Counted from the stretch's first letter, positions 1 through 10,150 are shown. The stretch is DNA of 63,609 bases from Clostridium sp. (GCA_023663805.1 JAMPGR010000005.1:1-63609); one strand, 5' to 3'. The notes: generated by a model from the letters alone, not told the origin. Made by a program: numbers and translations.

Positions 1-1863
1 GAAAAACTCCGGCTCTGCAGCGGATGCCGCCGTATCGTTTGCCGCGCCGGCCGCTGGAAGATGACAGACGCGCTGTCGGGGAAGTGCTATCTCTGGGACA
101 CGGAGGCGTCTTCGGAGCCTGACCTCCTCGTCAGTATCGAACAGGAGGCTGACGGCGCGGGGAGCCGTATAGCCTTTGTCGAACGCCGCAGTGGCGACCG
201 GATGTCGACGACGGTCGGCTTCGCTGATCGGAATCTGACCGAAGACTACGCGACTACAGTTGCGACACTCGTCGCCTCAGGATATCCGCTGGCGGCGGCT
301 GTCGGGATGACACAGGATATCCGGCCCGTCAAGACCCGGACCGATGTCGTCGAAGGGCGGAACCATACGCTCGTGATCCACGACAGTTTCGGCACCGATC
401 TTGGTTCGCTCGAGCCTGCCCTCGATTTCATGTCGCGCCGCGTCGGTCCGCGGAGCGGCGCGACCGTCATACTCGGCCGGTGGGCTCCGTCGCTCGCCGA
501 CCGGGAGATTACCCCCGGACGGCTTGTCTCGATTCTCGAAAGCCGGGGTATCTCGCGGCTGATAACGGTCGGGGCAGACCGGAATTATGCGGAGCATATC
601 CGCGGAGGATGGATGGTGGTCGAAAACTACGGCTCGGAGGATGAACTTGTCGCGCAGATCGACTCGGGCGCGACCGAAATGTCTGACACCGTCGTACTTG
701 TCAAGGGGAACCTCGCCGGCGAACTTGGCCGGACGATGGAACGCCTTGTCGCCCGGCTCCATGAAACGGTGCTCGAGGTCAACCTCGACGCGCTGGTCTC
801 GAACTTCAACTTCTTCAAGCGCCGTCTTCGCCCCGAAACCGGAATCGTCTGTATGGTCAAGGCCTCGGGCTATGGCGCAGGATCATACGAACTCGCCCGG
901 ACGCTGCAGTCGCAGGGGGCGGCCTACCTCGCCGTCGCCGTGCTCGACGAGGGGGTTGAATTGCGCCAGGCCGGCATCACGATGCCTATAATGGTCATGA
1001 ATCCCCGCGTCGTCAACTACGAAGAGATGTTTGCCAACCGGCTCGAACCGGAGATTTTCAGTTTCGACGAATTGGAAGCGATTATTGCCGCCGGCAGGCT
1101 CCACGGCATCAGAAACTACCCCGTCCATATAAAATTCGACACCGGGATGCACCGTCTCGGTTTCCTCGGAGAGGATATCGAACGCCTATGCGGGATGCTG
1201 AAGGAGAGTCCGGAGGTCTCGGTCGCTTCGATGTTCAGCCACCTTGCAGCCGCCGATGATCCGGAGATGGATGACTACACGACAGAACAGTTCCGGAAGT
1301 TCGACGCCTGGTGTGACGAGATGCAGGCTCGGTTCACCCACCGGATCAAGCGCCATATTCTGAACTCAACCGGAATCACCCGCTTCCCCGCCGAGCAGCA
1401 CGACATGGTACGCCTCGGCATCTGTCTCTACGGAATCGCGACGATGTACGACGGCTCGCAGGAGGGCCTTCAGCCTGTCTCGGCGCTCTACACGACCGTC
1501 ATTTCGATAAAGGAGTGGCCCGCCGGAACGACCATAGGCTACAACCGGCGCGGCGTCTGCCGTCGCGACTCGCGGATTGCGACGATTCCGGTAGGGTATG
1601 CCGACGGAATCGACCGCCACCTCGGCAACGGCGGCATGCATGTCGCGATTAACGGCGTGCTTTGCCCGACGATTGGAAATATCTGTATGGACGCCTGTAT
1701 GGTCGACGTGACCGACTGCCCCTGCTGCCGCGTCGGCGACCGCGTCGAGGTGTTCGGTCCGACGATTCCGGTCGGAGTACTTTCGGACACTCTCCGGACG
1801 ATCCCCTACGAGATACTGACCTCGGTCTCGACGCGCGTCAAACGGGTCTATTACCGGAACTGA
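1..1863 (+). CDS. murF-alr: Bifunctional MurF ligase / alanine racemase (3' part)
   Basis: Cell-wall precursor enzyme: the MurF half adds D-Ala-D-Ala to the UDP-MurNAc tripeptide and the racemase half makes D-alanine. The frame is open from base 1, so the ATG at 61 is internal and the gene starts outside the window. The visible protein begins late in the MurF central domain, carries the MurF C-terminal domain (HDSFGTDLGSLEPAL), and enters the racemase at HETVLEVNLDALVSNF. The PLP lysine is in MVKASGYGAGS (codon 859-861). The region around TIGYNRRG holds the expected catalytic tyrosine, followed by the C-terminal beta domain (PVGYADGI). This fusion is typical of Bacteroidota. It ends 6 bases from the convergent surE gene. 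Confidence 0.93.
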   Translation, partial: EKLRLCSGCRRIVCRAGRWKMTDALSGKCYLWDTEASSEPDLLVSIEQEADGAGSRIAFVERRSGDRMSTTVGFADRNLTEDYATTVATLVASGYPLAAAVGMTQDIRPVKTRTDVVEGRNHTLVIHDSFGTDLGSLEPALDFMSRRVGPRSGATVILGRWAPSLADREITPGRLVSILESRGISRLITVGADRNYAEHIRGGWMVVENYGSEDELVAQIDSGATEMSDTVVLVKGNLAGELGRTMERLVARLHETVLEVNLDALVSNFNFFKRRLRPETGIVCMVKASGYGAGSYELARTLQSQGAAYLAVAVLDEGVELRQAGITMPIMVMNPRVVNYEEMFANRLEPEIFSFDELEAIIAAGRLHGIRNYPVHIKFDTGMHRLGFLGEDIERLCGMLKESPEVSVASMFSHLAAADDPEMDDYTTEQFRKFDAWCDEMQARFTHRIKRHILNSTGITRFPAEQHDMVRLGICLYGIATMYDGSQEGLQPVSALYTTVISIKEWPAGTTIGYNRRGVCRRDSRIATIPVGYADGIDRHLGNGGMHVAINGVLCPTIGNICMDACMVDVTDCPCCRVGDRVEVFGPTIPVGVLSDTLRTIPYEILTSVSTRVKRVYYRN

Positions 1864-1869
1864 TCCCCG

Positions 1870-2667
1870 TTACTGTCCCAGCAGAACGCTGCGGACCCCC
1901 TCGACGACAGCGCTGGGCGCCGTCTGGTCGACCCGAACCGGAACAACCGAGACCCACTGGCGCGCGAGCCAGTATTCGTCGGTCGACGGGTTGTCGGTCT
2001 CCAGATTGTGGAAATGGCCGGTCAGCCAGTAGTAGGGGTGGCCGTGGGGGTCGACATAGTCGGCATACTCCTCCGTCCAGTAGCCCCTGGCGGCTTTGGC
2101 GACCTTCATACCCTTCGGCTCGCCGCACAGGGGGATGTTTACATTCAGGCAGACCCCGTCAGGAAGCCCATGCTCGAGAACCTTCGCAACAATCTCCCGG
2201 ACAAACGGGCGGCAGGGGGAGAAGTCGGCGTCGTGGCGATGGTCGAGTAGCGAGAACCCGATCGAGGGAATCCCGACCATACACCCCTCCATGACCGCAC
2301 CCATCGTTCCGGAATAGATAACGGAGTTGCCGGCGTTCGAGCCGTGGTTGATTCCGGCGATCAGCAGGTCGGGACGACGACGGACGACGGCGTGGAGTCC
2401 GAGTTTGACGCAGTCGACCGGAGTTCCGTTGACTGAAGTCGTTTCGGCGCCGTCGATCTGGTCGTGGCGGTGGATGCGCAGCGGGGTCTCGACCGTGATG
2501 GCCGAGGACTGTCCCGAACGGGGAGCATCGGGGGCTACGACGACGATGTCGGCCATGTCGCGGATCATTTCGATCAGATCGCGGATCCCTTTGGCGTGGA
2601 TGCCGTCGTCGTTGGTGATCATGATGAGCGGGCGCCGGGTCCCTTCGGGATGTATAATATCTGTCAT
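1870..2667 (-). CDS. surE: 5'/3'-nucleotidase SurE
   Basis: SurE family nucleoside monophosphatase, cytoplasmic, normally metal-dependent and involved in stationary-phase nucleotide salvage. The metal-binding start of the fold is present as MITNDDGIHAKGI, followed by VVVAPDAPRSGQSSAIT and the signature SGTMGAVMEGCMVGIPSIGFS. The NGTPVDC and GINHGSN blocks are also present. At 265 residues it is of normal family length. It is divergent from the AAA+ ATPase gene and convergent with murF-alr. A TAATTTTG promoter-like element lies on the minus strand at 2706-2699, without a clear -33 box. Confidence 0.93.
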   Translation of the reverse strand: MTDIIHPEGTRRPLIMITNDDGIHAKGIRDLIEMIRDMADIVVVAPDAPRSGQSSAITVETPLRIHRHDQIDGAETTSVNGTPVDCVKLGLHAVVRRRPDLLIAGINHGSNAGNSVIYSGTMGAVMEGCMVGIPSIGFSLLDHRHDADFSPCRPFVREIVAKVLEHGLPDGVCLNVNIPLCGEPKGMKVAKAARGYWTEEYADYVDPHGHPYYWLTGHFHNLETDNPSTDEYWLARQWVSVVPVRVDQTAPSAVVEGVRSVLLGQ

Positions 2668-2751
2668 ATCGAATTAGGGTCGTTTCAAGTTTACGATACA
2701 AAATTAATAAAAAGTTAAATCGTAATAGGTTTTTTATTAAGGAAAAATCAG

Positions 2752-2759
2752 TATCTTTG
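2752..2759 (+). promoter_or_regulatory. Bacteroidota -7 promoter element (TATCTTTG)
   Basis: TATCTTTG matches TAnnTTTG and sits 18 bases before the ATG of the AAA+ gene. A T-rich run about 20 bases upstream takes the place of the -33 TTTG. Confidence 0.6.
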
Positions 2760-2777
2760 TCGAAAAGATGGTAAACA

Positions 2778-4307
2778 ATGGAAGGCGTAATAGCAATAGT
2801 TATTTTAATATTGGTAGTCATCATCCTGGTTTCGGCTGCCCCAGTCGCGAACGAAAACAGCAAGCAGACTAAACTTCGTGCTTCCCAAACTGCCCGGGAA
2901 GAGCCGGAGCCGGTTGCGGAGCCTTTCCCTGCGACGAAGGAGTTTTTCGACTCCTGCGAACTCGTCTCGGGAAAACTCTTTCTGTTTCTACGAGAACTCG
3001 ACAACGACAAGGATTTCATCAGATTTATTCAGAAGAATGTAAAGGGAATCGATTGTTTCGATGACTACATCAGTGTAATCGAACATTACAATCCCAGGCT
3101 GGCGTTGCTGATGATTGTCGACCTGACGAACTGTGTTCTTCAGTCGGGCAACGACTTTTCGAAGCCAACAGTCGGGAACCTATGCGCTGCGTTGTTTATG
3201 ACCCGCGTGACCGATTCGTCGCTTCAACTCGATTATTCGGTAGCGGAAAACTTGTGGCGTCTGATGATCCCGACGATAGTATCGATGCTTGACTCGATGT
3301 CAACATTTCGTGGCACAGGGCTCCCGCCGCACCACTTCTATATCGAGACCATCCTGAAAACTTTTGACCCGCAGCGGGCTGATTACTACCGGAGCCTGTT
3401 GTTGCAGTTCTCCGTCCTGACAGCGAATGCTGATGGATGCATGTCCCCCATAGAGAATAGTTTCTTGTCCGGTTTCAAGATGGCTGAGAATACGCTTGAG
3501 ACTGCGTCATCGACCCAGCCTTTCGAATCGCTCGATCAACTGGTTGGCCTCGCCGGGGTCAAGGATGAGGTTCGCCGGCTCGCGAATTTCATAAAGATTC
3601 AGAAACTCCGCCAGCAGGATGGGCTGCCTGCCACACCGGTGTCGTACCACTGTGTCTTCTCGGGCAACCCCGGAACCGGCAAAACGACGGTTGCGCGCAT
3701 TCTGGCCGATATCTATCACGAACTCGGCGTTATCCCGACATCGAAACTCGTCGAGACAGACCGCTCCGGGCTGGTCGCCGAGTATGTCGGCCAGACAGCG
3801 GTCAAAACAAACAGGATAATCGACTCGGCTCTCGACGGCGTCCTCTTCGTCGACGAGGCATATGCACTGACTTCCGGCGGCGCGAATGACTTTGGCTCCG
3901 AAGCCGTTGCGACTCTGTTGAAGCGTATGGAGGATGACCGAGACCGGCTTGTTGTAATCCTCGCCGGATATGACGATGACATGAAACGCTTCGTCGAGTC
4001 TAATCCAGGCCTGAAGTCGAGATTCAACCGATTCATCCATTTCGATGACTATAGCGCTGAAGAATTGTTCGAAATTTTCGACTTGAACGTGCACAGACAC
4101 CAGTATGAACTGACCCCCGGGGCTCGGGAAGTGCTCAAAGGCGTTCTTGAACGCGAGGACGCAGTCCGGGACCGTTATTTCGGTAATGCGCGGTTTGTCC
4201 GCAACCTTTTCGAGCGCACGCTAGAGAATCAGGCGACGCGACTCGCGTCGAAGCCGGACCTGACCCGCGCCGACCTCCAGACCATCACCGCCGAAGACCT
4301 TACATAA
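2778..4307 (+). CDS. Membrane-anchored AAA+ ATPase, CbbX/SpoVK-like
   Basis: Predicted ATP-driven remodelling protein. Residues 4-22 form a single hydrophobic N-terminal segment, then a linker. A helical region of about residues 50-240 contains a TerB-like patch (ANADGCMSPIENSFL, about 216-230). The AAA+ domain follows: GNPGTGKT Walker A at 296-303, VLFVDE Walker B at 355-360, and an SRFNR arginine-finger region at 414-418. The central block LVGLAGVKDEVRRL is typical of CbbX/CfxQ and SpoVK ATPases, which act on Rubisco or in sporulation elsewhere; neither role applies here. The substrate is unknown. The gene stands alone between surE and the efflux operon. Confidence 0.8.
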   Translation: MEGVIAIVILILVVIILVSAAPVANENSKQTKLRASQTAREEPEPVAEPFPATKEFFDSCELVSGKLFLFLRELDNDKDFIRFIQKNVKGIDCFDDYISVIEHYNPRLALLMIVDLTNCVLQSGNDFSKPTVGNLCAALFMTRVTDSSLQLDYSVAENLWRLMIPTIVSMLDSMSTFRGTGLPPHHFYIETILKTFDPQRADYYRSLLLQFSVLTANADGCMSPIENSFLSGFKMAENTLETASSTQPFESLDQLVGLAGVKDEVRRLANFIKIQKLRQQDGLPATPVSYHCVFSGNPGTGKTTVARILADIYHELGVIPTSKLVETDRSGLVAEYVGQTAVKTNRIIDSALDGVLFVDEAYALTSGGANDFGSEAVATLLKRMEDDRDRLVVILAGYDDDMKRFVESNPGLKSRFNRFIHFDDYSAEELFEIFDLNVHRHQYELTPGAREVLKGVLEREDAVRDRYFGNARFVRNLFERTLENQATRLASKPDLTRADLQTITAEDLT

Positions 4308-4335
4308 CTATTGTGGCGGATTTCGATTAATTTCG

Positions 4336-4343
4336 TAATTTTG
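4336..4343 (+). promoter_or_regulatory. Promoter of the MacAB-TolC-like operon
   Basis: TAATTTTG with a TTG at 4311-4313 (22-base spacing, slightly long for the consensus). It lies about 90 bases before the ABC ATPase start, in the only sizeable gap upstream of the five-gene operon. Confidence 0.55.
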
Positions 4344-4435
4344 TCGACGGAAGGATATTTTTTTTCGGTCTTTGGTGTAACCTTTCGCCGGAGACTGCGT
4401 CAAATGTTCGAATAACCAGTCATTCATCGACAAAA

Positions 4436-5149
4436 ATGATTTCACTAAAGAAAGTCAACAAAACATACCCCGGCGCCGTCCCGCTCCATGTCCTGAAGGA
4501 TATAGATCTCGAAATCGAACGAGGCGAACTCGTATCGATTATGGGGGCCTCTGGATCGGGAAAATCGACCCTGCTGAATATCCTTGGCATCCTCGATAAT
4601 TACGATTCTGGAGAATACCGGCTCGACAACCTCCTGATACGCGACCTGAGCGAAAACCGCTCGGCCGAACTGCGCAACCGGATGATCGGATTCGTCTTCC
4701 AGTCGTTCAATCTGATAAGTTATAAGGACGCCCTCGAGAACGTTGCTCTGCCGTTGTTCTATCAGGGGGTTTCGCGCCGGCGCCGTAATATCCTCGCGAT
4801 GGAACAACTCGAAAAGATGGGGCTCGCCGACCGATCCCATCATCTTCCCGGCGAACTCTCCGGCGGGCAGAAACAGCGCGTCGCCATCGCCCGCGCACTG
4901 ATTACCCGCCCTTCGATTATCCTCGCCGATGAGCCGACCGGCGCACTCGACTCGAAGACCTCGACCGACGTCATGGAACTCTTCCGGATCCTGAACCGCG
5001 ACGAGGGGATGACGATCGCCGTCGTCACACACGACCCCGGCGTCGGAGCCGCCACGAACCGTATTATCAGAATCTCCGACGGCCGGATCGTCGACGACGG
5101 CGTGACCCCCGAAATTGTCGAAACGATAGAAGCAACCCGAAATGACTGA
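4436..5149 (+). CDS. ABC transporter ATP-binding protein, MacB/LolD type
   Basis: Nucleotide-binding subunit of a MacB-like (type VII) ABC exporter. Walker A is GASGSGKST (residues 37-45), the signature is LSGGQKQRVAIARAL, Walker B is IILADEPTGALD, and the switch histidine follows in VVTHDPG. At 237 residues it is a standalone ATPase, unlike enterobacterial MacB where ATPase and permease are one chain. It is the first gene of the operon, and its stop overlaps the next start by 8 bases, suggesting translational coupling. Confidence 0.92.
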   Translation: MISLKKVNKTYPGAVPLHVLKDIDLEIERGELVSIMGASGSGKSTLLNILGILDNYDSGEYRLDNLLIRDLSENRSAELRNRMIGFVFQSFNLISYKDALENVALPLFYQGVSRRRRNILAMEQLEKMGLADRSHHLPGELSGGQKQRVAIARALITRPSIILADEPTGALDSKTSTDVMELFRILNRDEGMTIAVVTHDPGVGAATNRIIRISDGRIVDDGVTPEIVETIEATRND

Positions 5150-6371
5150 CCTGATCCACGAAATAGGGCAGAGCCTCAACCGAAACAGGACCCGCACGGC
5201 CCTGACCGGAATTGCTGTCGTCTGGGGGATCTTCATGCTCGTTTCCCTGCTCGGACTCGCACGCGGCACCCTGAACGCCTTCGACTACAACATGAGCCAG
5301 CGGAATATGGAGACGGTCACGATCTGGGGCGGACGGACCGTCTACCCCTACAAAGGCTACGAGGCCGGACGATGGATCCAGTTGCAGACATCGGACTGCG
5401 AACCGATCGTCAGGAATAACAGCCGGTTTGTCCGCGATGTAGTCCCGTATATGAACGGCGAGAGCGGACTGACGGTTTCATCGCTTGACAAAACCCTCAA
5501 GCCGCGTGTCGCCGGAGTCATGCCCCGGCAGATCGAGATAGAGCCGGTCGATATTCTCGCCGGGCGGTTCATTAACCAGCCCGACATCGACGGACGCCGG
5601 CGTGTTATGGTTATCAGTTCGTCGCAGGCCCGCCAACTTTTCGGTTTGGCGGAAGATGCGGTCGGGAAGACGCTCGGCTATGCCTCGCTGGCGTGGCAGG
5701 TTGTCGGAGTGTATGACCATCCCTGGCGATCAGAAATCTACGTTCCGTTCACGACGCTGAACAGCCTGAAGGGTGACAACCCGAATGTCGGACAGATGAC
5801 CGTCATGACCCGCGGTCTGAAGACCGAAGAGGATGTCAGGACAATTAACGACGGGATTATCTCGACTCTCGCCCGCCTCCACGATTTCGATCCGCGCGAA
5901 GGAGATGCCGGGGGAATATGGATGTGGAACCGCTTCGAAAGTTATCTGAAGTCGGCCGAGGGGAACCGGATTCTCTTGATTGCCGTATGGGTCATCGGAA
6001 TCATGACTCTGCTTTCCGGCATAGTCGGAATAAGTAATATCATGTTCGTTTCGGTCAAAGAGCGGACCCACGAAATCGGTATCCGTCGCGCCATCGGCGC
6101 GAAGCCCCGCTCGATTCTCGGAACGATCGTCAGCGAGAGTGTCGCGATCACGGCTTTGTTCGGTTATATCGGGATTGTCCTCGGAATGACGCTCGTCGCC
6201 GTAATCGGACATTTCTTCGGCGAAAGCGATGCGTTGCGTGACCCCGGGATATCGCTGACGATGGCGGTCGAACTGACGCTGATGCTCGTCGCCGCAGGAG
6301 CCCTGGCCGGACTCTTCCCGGCGATCAAGGCGACAAAAGTCAAGCCGGTCGAGGCCCTTCGCGACGAGTGA
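5142..6371 (+). CDS. MacB-like ABC permease (first of two)
   Basis: Inner-membrane permease with one N-terminal transmembrane helix (about residues 21-42, VVWGIFMLVSLLGLA), a large periplasmic MacB_PCD domain (about 50-250), and three C-terminal helices forming the FtsX domain. The cytoplasmic coupling motif is EIGIRRAIGAKP. The tail AIKATKVKPVEALRDE is typical of the family. It partners the preceding ATPase and probably the second permease as a heterodimer. Confidence 0.9.
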   Translation: MTDLIHEIGQSLNRNRTRTALTGIAVVWGIFMLVSLLGLARGTLNAFDYNMSQRNMETVTIWGGRTVYPYKGYEAGRWIQLQTSDCEPIVRNNSRFVRDVVPYMNGESGLTVSSLDKTLKPRVAGVMPRQIEIEPVDILAGRFINQPDIDGRRRVMVISSSQARQLFGLAEDAVGKTLGYASLAWQVVGVYDHPWRSEIYVPFTTLNSLKGDNPNVGQMTVMTRGLKTEEDVRTINDGIISTLARLHDFDPREGDAGGIWMWNRFESYLKSAEGNRILLIAVWVIGIMTLLSGIVGISNIMFVSVKERTHEIGIRRAIGAKPRSILGTIVSESVAITALFGYIGIVLGMTLVAVIGHFFGESDALRDPGISLTMAVELTLMLVAAGALAGLFPAIKATKVKPVEALRDE

Positions 6372-6401
6372 CAAACAACTGACTGAAAAACGTAGAGAAA
6401 G

Positions 6402-7652
6402 GTGAAGACAACGATATTCGATTTGGACAACTGGCGGGAGATATTCTCGACCCTCTCCCGCAACAAGACCCGTACGCTGATGACCGCTTTCGGGATCTTC
6501 TGGGGAACGGCTATCCTGGCTATCTGCTGGGGTGGCGGCCGTGGGTTCCAGGGGATGATGAGGCGCAACTTCCAGGGGTTTTCGACAAATATGGCTTATA
6601 TGTCGTCAGACCTGACGACGAAGGGCTACAACGGCTTTAACGAAGGCCGGTGGTGGTATATGACCTGGAAGGATATCGGCGAGATACGCCGGACTGTCGA
6701 CAACATAGACTTGATGTCGGCCATCATCAGCGTCTCGACGACTGCTCAGGCCGGAACGCGAAGTGTCGGCACGACTGCAACGGGTGTCGAGCCAGACTAT
6801 TTCCGGATTCAGCAGCTCAAACTACTCTCCGGCCGCTTTCTGACCGAATCAGACAACGCCGCCCGGCGTAAGTATGCCGTCATCGGGAAGAATGTAGCGA
6901 ACCAGTTGTTCGGCGACGAAGATCCCCTCGGCAGGATGGTCGCCCTCGACGGAGTCTGGTTTCGTGTCGTCGGGGTTGTGTCGCAACTGACGGATGTCAC
7001 CATCGGTGGCGGCCGAGTTGACGAAGCGGTCATCGTTCCGCTGCCGTCGCTCAGTATGATCTACAATATCGGCGACAACATCGGATTTATTATCTTTACG
7101 ACCCCGTCGGGGGTCAAACCATCGGATCTGAAACCCCGGCTGACGCATATACTCTACCGCAACCATTCGATTGCCCCCGACGACGAAGGAGCCCTCGACT
7201 TCGGCGATTTGTCGGAGATGTTCGAGATGGTCGACAATGTGTTTCTCGGTGTCGACCTGCTGATGTTGTTTGTCGGCTTCGGGACGCTGCTGGCAGGTGT
7301 GATCGGCGTCGGCAACATAATGTGGATTATCGTGAAGGAACGAACGCGCGAGTTCGGTATACGACGCGCGATCGGCGCGACACCCCGCGACATGATTGTC
7401 CAGATACTCTCGGAGAGTATCGTACTGACAACCCTGGCGGGACTTGCCGGAATAACCTTGTCGGCCATAGGGCTCGGTATCGTCGACCACGCCCAGTATG
7501 ACCCCTGGCTCGGATATCCTGGTTTCGAACTGAAGTTCGCCCACGCCGTCGCAATCCTCTTGCTGTTCCTCGTCCTCGGAACGGCAGCCGGGATTATACC
7601 CGCGTTGCGTGCGATGAAGATAAAGCCTGTCGAGGCTATGAACGACAAATGA
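6402..7652 (+). CDS. MacB-like ABC permease (second of two)
   Basis: Paralogue of the preceding gene with the same plan: an N-terminal helix (MTAFGIFWGTAILAIC), a MacB_PCD periplasmic domain, three C-terminal helices, the coupling motif EFGIRRAIGATPRDM and the tail RAMKIKPVEAMNDK. The start is a GTG at 6402, 30 bases after the previous stop; no better in-frame ATG precedes the hydrophobic segment. Two permeases with one ATPase suggest a heteromeric exporter. Confidence 0.9.
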   Translation: MKTTIFDLDNWREIFSTLSRNKTRTLMTAFGIFWGTAILAICWGGGRGFQGMMRRNFQGFSTNMAYMSSDLTTKGYNGFNEGRWWYMTWKDIGEIRRTVDNIDLMSAIISVSTTAQAGTRSVGTTATGVEPDYFRIQQLKLLSGRFLTESDNAARRKYAVIGKNVANQLFGDEDPLGRMVALDGVWFRVVGVVSQLTDVTIGGGRVDEAVIVPLPSLSMIYNIGDNIGFIIFTTPSGVKPSDLKPRLTHILYRNHSIAPDDEGALDFGDLSEMFEMVDNVFLGVDLLMLFVGFGTLLAGVIGVGNIMWIIVKERTREFGIRRAIGATPRDMIVQILSESIVLTTLAGLAGITLSAIGLGIVDHAQYDPWLGYPGFELKFAHAVAILLLFLVLGTAAGIIPALRAMKIKPVEAMNDK

Positions 7653-7674
7653 ATTGTAAAACTCAAAAACCAAT

Positions 7675-8778
7675 ATGAAAAAGATATTCAAGTATCTGCT
7701 GTGGACGCTACTGGCCGCAGTGTTTGTCGGAACCTTCGTGTTCCTCTATTTGAATTCGAGAACGAAGAGCGAACGATACCAGATTGTCTGTCCGTCGGAT
7801 TCGATCACAATCGAGCGCTCGACTGTCTTGACCGGCAAAATCGAGCCGCGCGACGAGATCGAGATCAAGCCTCAGATCTCCGGCATCATTTCGGAGATAC
7901 TCGTCGAGCCGGGCGAATTCGTCAACGACGGCGACATAATCGCCCGAATCAAGGTCATACCCTCAGCCGCCGAACTGTCGTCGGCTCAGAACCGTGTCGA
8001 TGTCGCCCGTATCTCGCTGACCGACGCCGAACGGAAATATAACCGCGAGAAGGCCCTCTACGAGCGGAAGGTCATCAGCCGCGAAGAATTCGAGACGGCT
8101 GAGGCAACCTGGGAGAAAGCCCGGAGGGAACTCGAGAGCGCGCTCGACTCCTATCAGATTGTCCGCGAAGGGATCTCGAGTACGAACGCCAGCGAAAGCA
8201 ACACGAACGTCCGCGCGACGATAACCGGCATTGTCCTCGATATTCCGGTCAAGGTCGGGTCATCGGTTATCCAGGCCAACACGATGAACGACGGCACGAC
8301 CGTCGCTACTATCGCCGATATGAACAATCTGATCTTCAAGGGAAAAGTCGACGAAACTGAAGTCGGGCAGATTCGTGTCGGACTTCCGATGGAAATCCGG
8401 ATCGGAGCGTTGCCCGATGTGTCGCCGACAGCCGTTATCGAATACATCGCCCCGAAGGGTGTCGAGACAAACGGCGCGAACACCTTCGAGATTAAAGGCG
8501 CACTGACCGTCGGGAACGACACGGTGACGCTCCGCTCGGGCTACAGCGCCAACGCGACCGTCGTCTTGTCGCGCTCCGAGGCTCGGTTGACCGTCCCTGA
8601 GAGCGTCGTCGAATTTTCCGGCGACAGCACCTTCGTCTATATCCTGACCGATTCGGTTCCCGAACAGAAATTCGTCCGTCGGCCGATCGAAACCGGTATG
8701 AGCGACGGAATCAATATCGAGGTAAAGAGCGGAATCGACGCGTCGGCGCGGTTGCGCGGTAATGTGATAAAGGAATGA
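7675..8778 (+). CDS. Periplasmic adaptor (membrane fusion) protein, MacA-like
   Basis: HlyD/RND-type adaptor linking the inner-membrane permeases to the TolC-like channel. An N-terminal membrane anchor (residues 5-25) is followed by a split lipoyl/biotinyl-like domain (PQISGIISEILVEPGEFVNDG), an alpha-hairpin (about 100-165), the second lipoyl half (IVLDIPVKVGSSVI) and beta-barrel and membrane-proximal domains. It has 367 residues. It overlaps the next gene by four bases (ATGA). Confidence 0.9.
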   Translation: MKKIFKYLLWTLLAAVFVGTFVFLYLNSRTKSERYQIVCPSDSITIERSTVLTGKIEPRDEIEIKPQISGIISEILVEPGEFVNDGDIIARIKVIPSAAELSSAQNRVDVARISLTDAERKYNREKALYERKVISREEFETAEATWEKARRELESALDSYQIVREGISSTNASESNTNVRATITGIVLDIPVKVGSSVIQANTMNDGTTVATIADMNNLIFKGKVDETEVGQIRVGLPMEIRIGALPDVSPTAVIEYIAPKGVETNGANTFEIKGALTVGNDTVTLRSGYSANATVVLSRSEARLTVPESVVEFSGDSTFVYILTDSVPEQKFVRRPIETGMSDGINIEVKSGIDASARLRGNVIKE

Positions 8779-10118
8779 CGGCTATGAAAATCAACAGAAA
8801 TATATCCAGGGTAATAGTCATATCTCTGACGGTCGTCGCTTCTTCAACGGGAGTCTGTGCGTCCGAGCCCTGGACGCTCGACCAGTGTATCGACTATGCG
8901 ATCAAACACAATCTGACGGTCAAGACCCGCCAGAACGAAACGCTCTCGGCCGAATATGAACTGACCGAGGCAAAAGACCGCTTTCTCCCGACCCTCCAGG
9001 GCTACGCCTCCGAGAATTTCAGTTTCGGCCGCGGCCTGACCTCGGAGAATACCTACGCCAACCGAAACACGCAGAATTTCAATGTCGGCGTCGGTCTGAA
9101 CCTGCCGATCTTCCAGGGACTCGCCGGAATTCGCCGCGTCGACTACGCGAAGGCTAACTTGCGGATGGCCGTCGAACAACTCGAGGCCGAGAAGGACAAC
9201 GTCGAACTGAATGTCATCTCGCTCTACCTCCAGGTTCTCTACAACCGCGCGGTTGCCGATCTGGCGCGCGAGCAACTTCGTCTCTCGCAGATTGAACTGG
9301 AGCGGAGACACCAGCTTGTCGACGGTGGCAAACTTCCGGAACTCGACCTATATGAAGCCCAGGCCCAGGTCGCTCAGGACGAACTGTCGGTCGTCACAGG
9401 GGAGAACGATGTCCGTCTGGCGCTCGTCGACCTCGCACAGACACTCGAACTCGACGATATCGACGGCTTCGACATCGCGTCGCTCCCAGGCGACACGACT
9501 CCGGATATCTATCCCTCGGCCGACGAAGTCTTCCGATCGGCCCTCGGCTTTAACCACGGACTCCGAGCATCGGAACTCGCCGTCGAGGCCGCCGACCGCA
9601 ACATCACCCTCGCCAAGAGCGGCTGGATACCGACGCTGAGTTTCAGCGCCGGCCTGTCGACGAACTACTATCGTCTCGGCGGCTACACCAGTCCTTCGTT
9701 TTCGTCGCAGATGCGCGACAATTTATCGAAGTCAATCGGATTCTCGCTGTCGGTGCCGATTTTCGACGGGCTGACAACCCGTAACAACCTTCGCCGGGCC
9801 CGCCTCCAGCGATTCAACGCCGAACTCCAGTTGGCCGACACCCGCAACCGTCTCTACAAATCAATCCAGCAGGCATGGTATCAGGCCGACGGAGCTCGCC
9901 AGCGGCTCGAGTCGGCAACGGTTGCCGAGAACTCCCAGTTGAAGGCGTTCGAGGGAGTCTCGGAGAAATATAACTTCGGGAAGGCGACATCGACCGAATA
10001 TGAACAAGCCCGCGGCGCCTGGGTCCGCGCGACCCTCCAGCGGATACAGGCCAACTACGAACTGCTCCTCCGCTCGCGCATACTCCGCTTCTATGGTCGC
10101 CCTACAATCCGGCGATAA
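8775..10118 (+). CDS. TolC-family outer-membrane efflux protein
   Basis: Outer-membrane channel of the tripartite pump. A signal peptide ends near VCASEP (about residue 30). It has two OEP repeats with the expected long coiled helices; the second is around FSLSVPIFDGLTTRNNLRRA, preceded by a matching NLPIFQGLAGIRRVDYAKA block in the first. It has 447 residues, normal length. The ATG at 8784 (MKINRN) is an equally plausible start. It is the last gene of the operon and is followed by the repeat- and hairpin-rich intergenic stretch. Confidence 0.9.
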   Translation: MTAMKINRNISRVIVISLTVVASSTGVCASEPWTLDQCIDYAIKHNLTVKTRQNETLSAEYELTEAKDRFLPTLQGYASENFSFGRGLTSENTYANRNTQNFNVGVGLNLPIFQGLAGIRRVDYAKANLRMAVEQLEAEKDNVELNVISLYLQVLYNRAVADLAREQLRLSQIELERRHQLVDGGKLPELDLYEAQAQVAQDELSVVTGENDVRLALVDLAQTLELDDIDGFDIASLPGDTTPDIYPSADEVFRSALGFNHGLRASELAVEAADRNITLAKSGWIPTLSFSAGLSTNYYRLGGYTSPSFSSQMRDNLSKSIGFSLSVPIFDGLTTRNNLRRARLQRFNAELQLADTRNRLYKSIQQAWYQADGARQRLESATVAENSQLKAFEGVSEKYNFGKATSTEYEQARGAWVRATLQRIQANYELLLRSRILRFYGRPTIRR

Positions 10119-10150
10119 TCTCTATTGCGCCCTTTACTTCGATACATTAT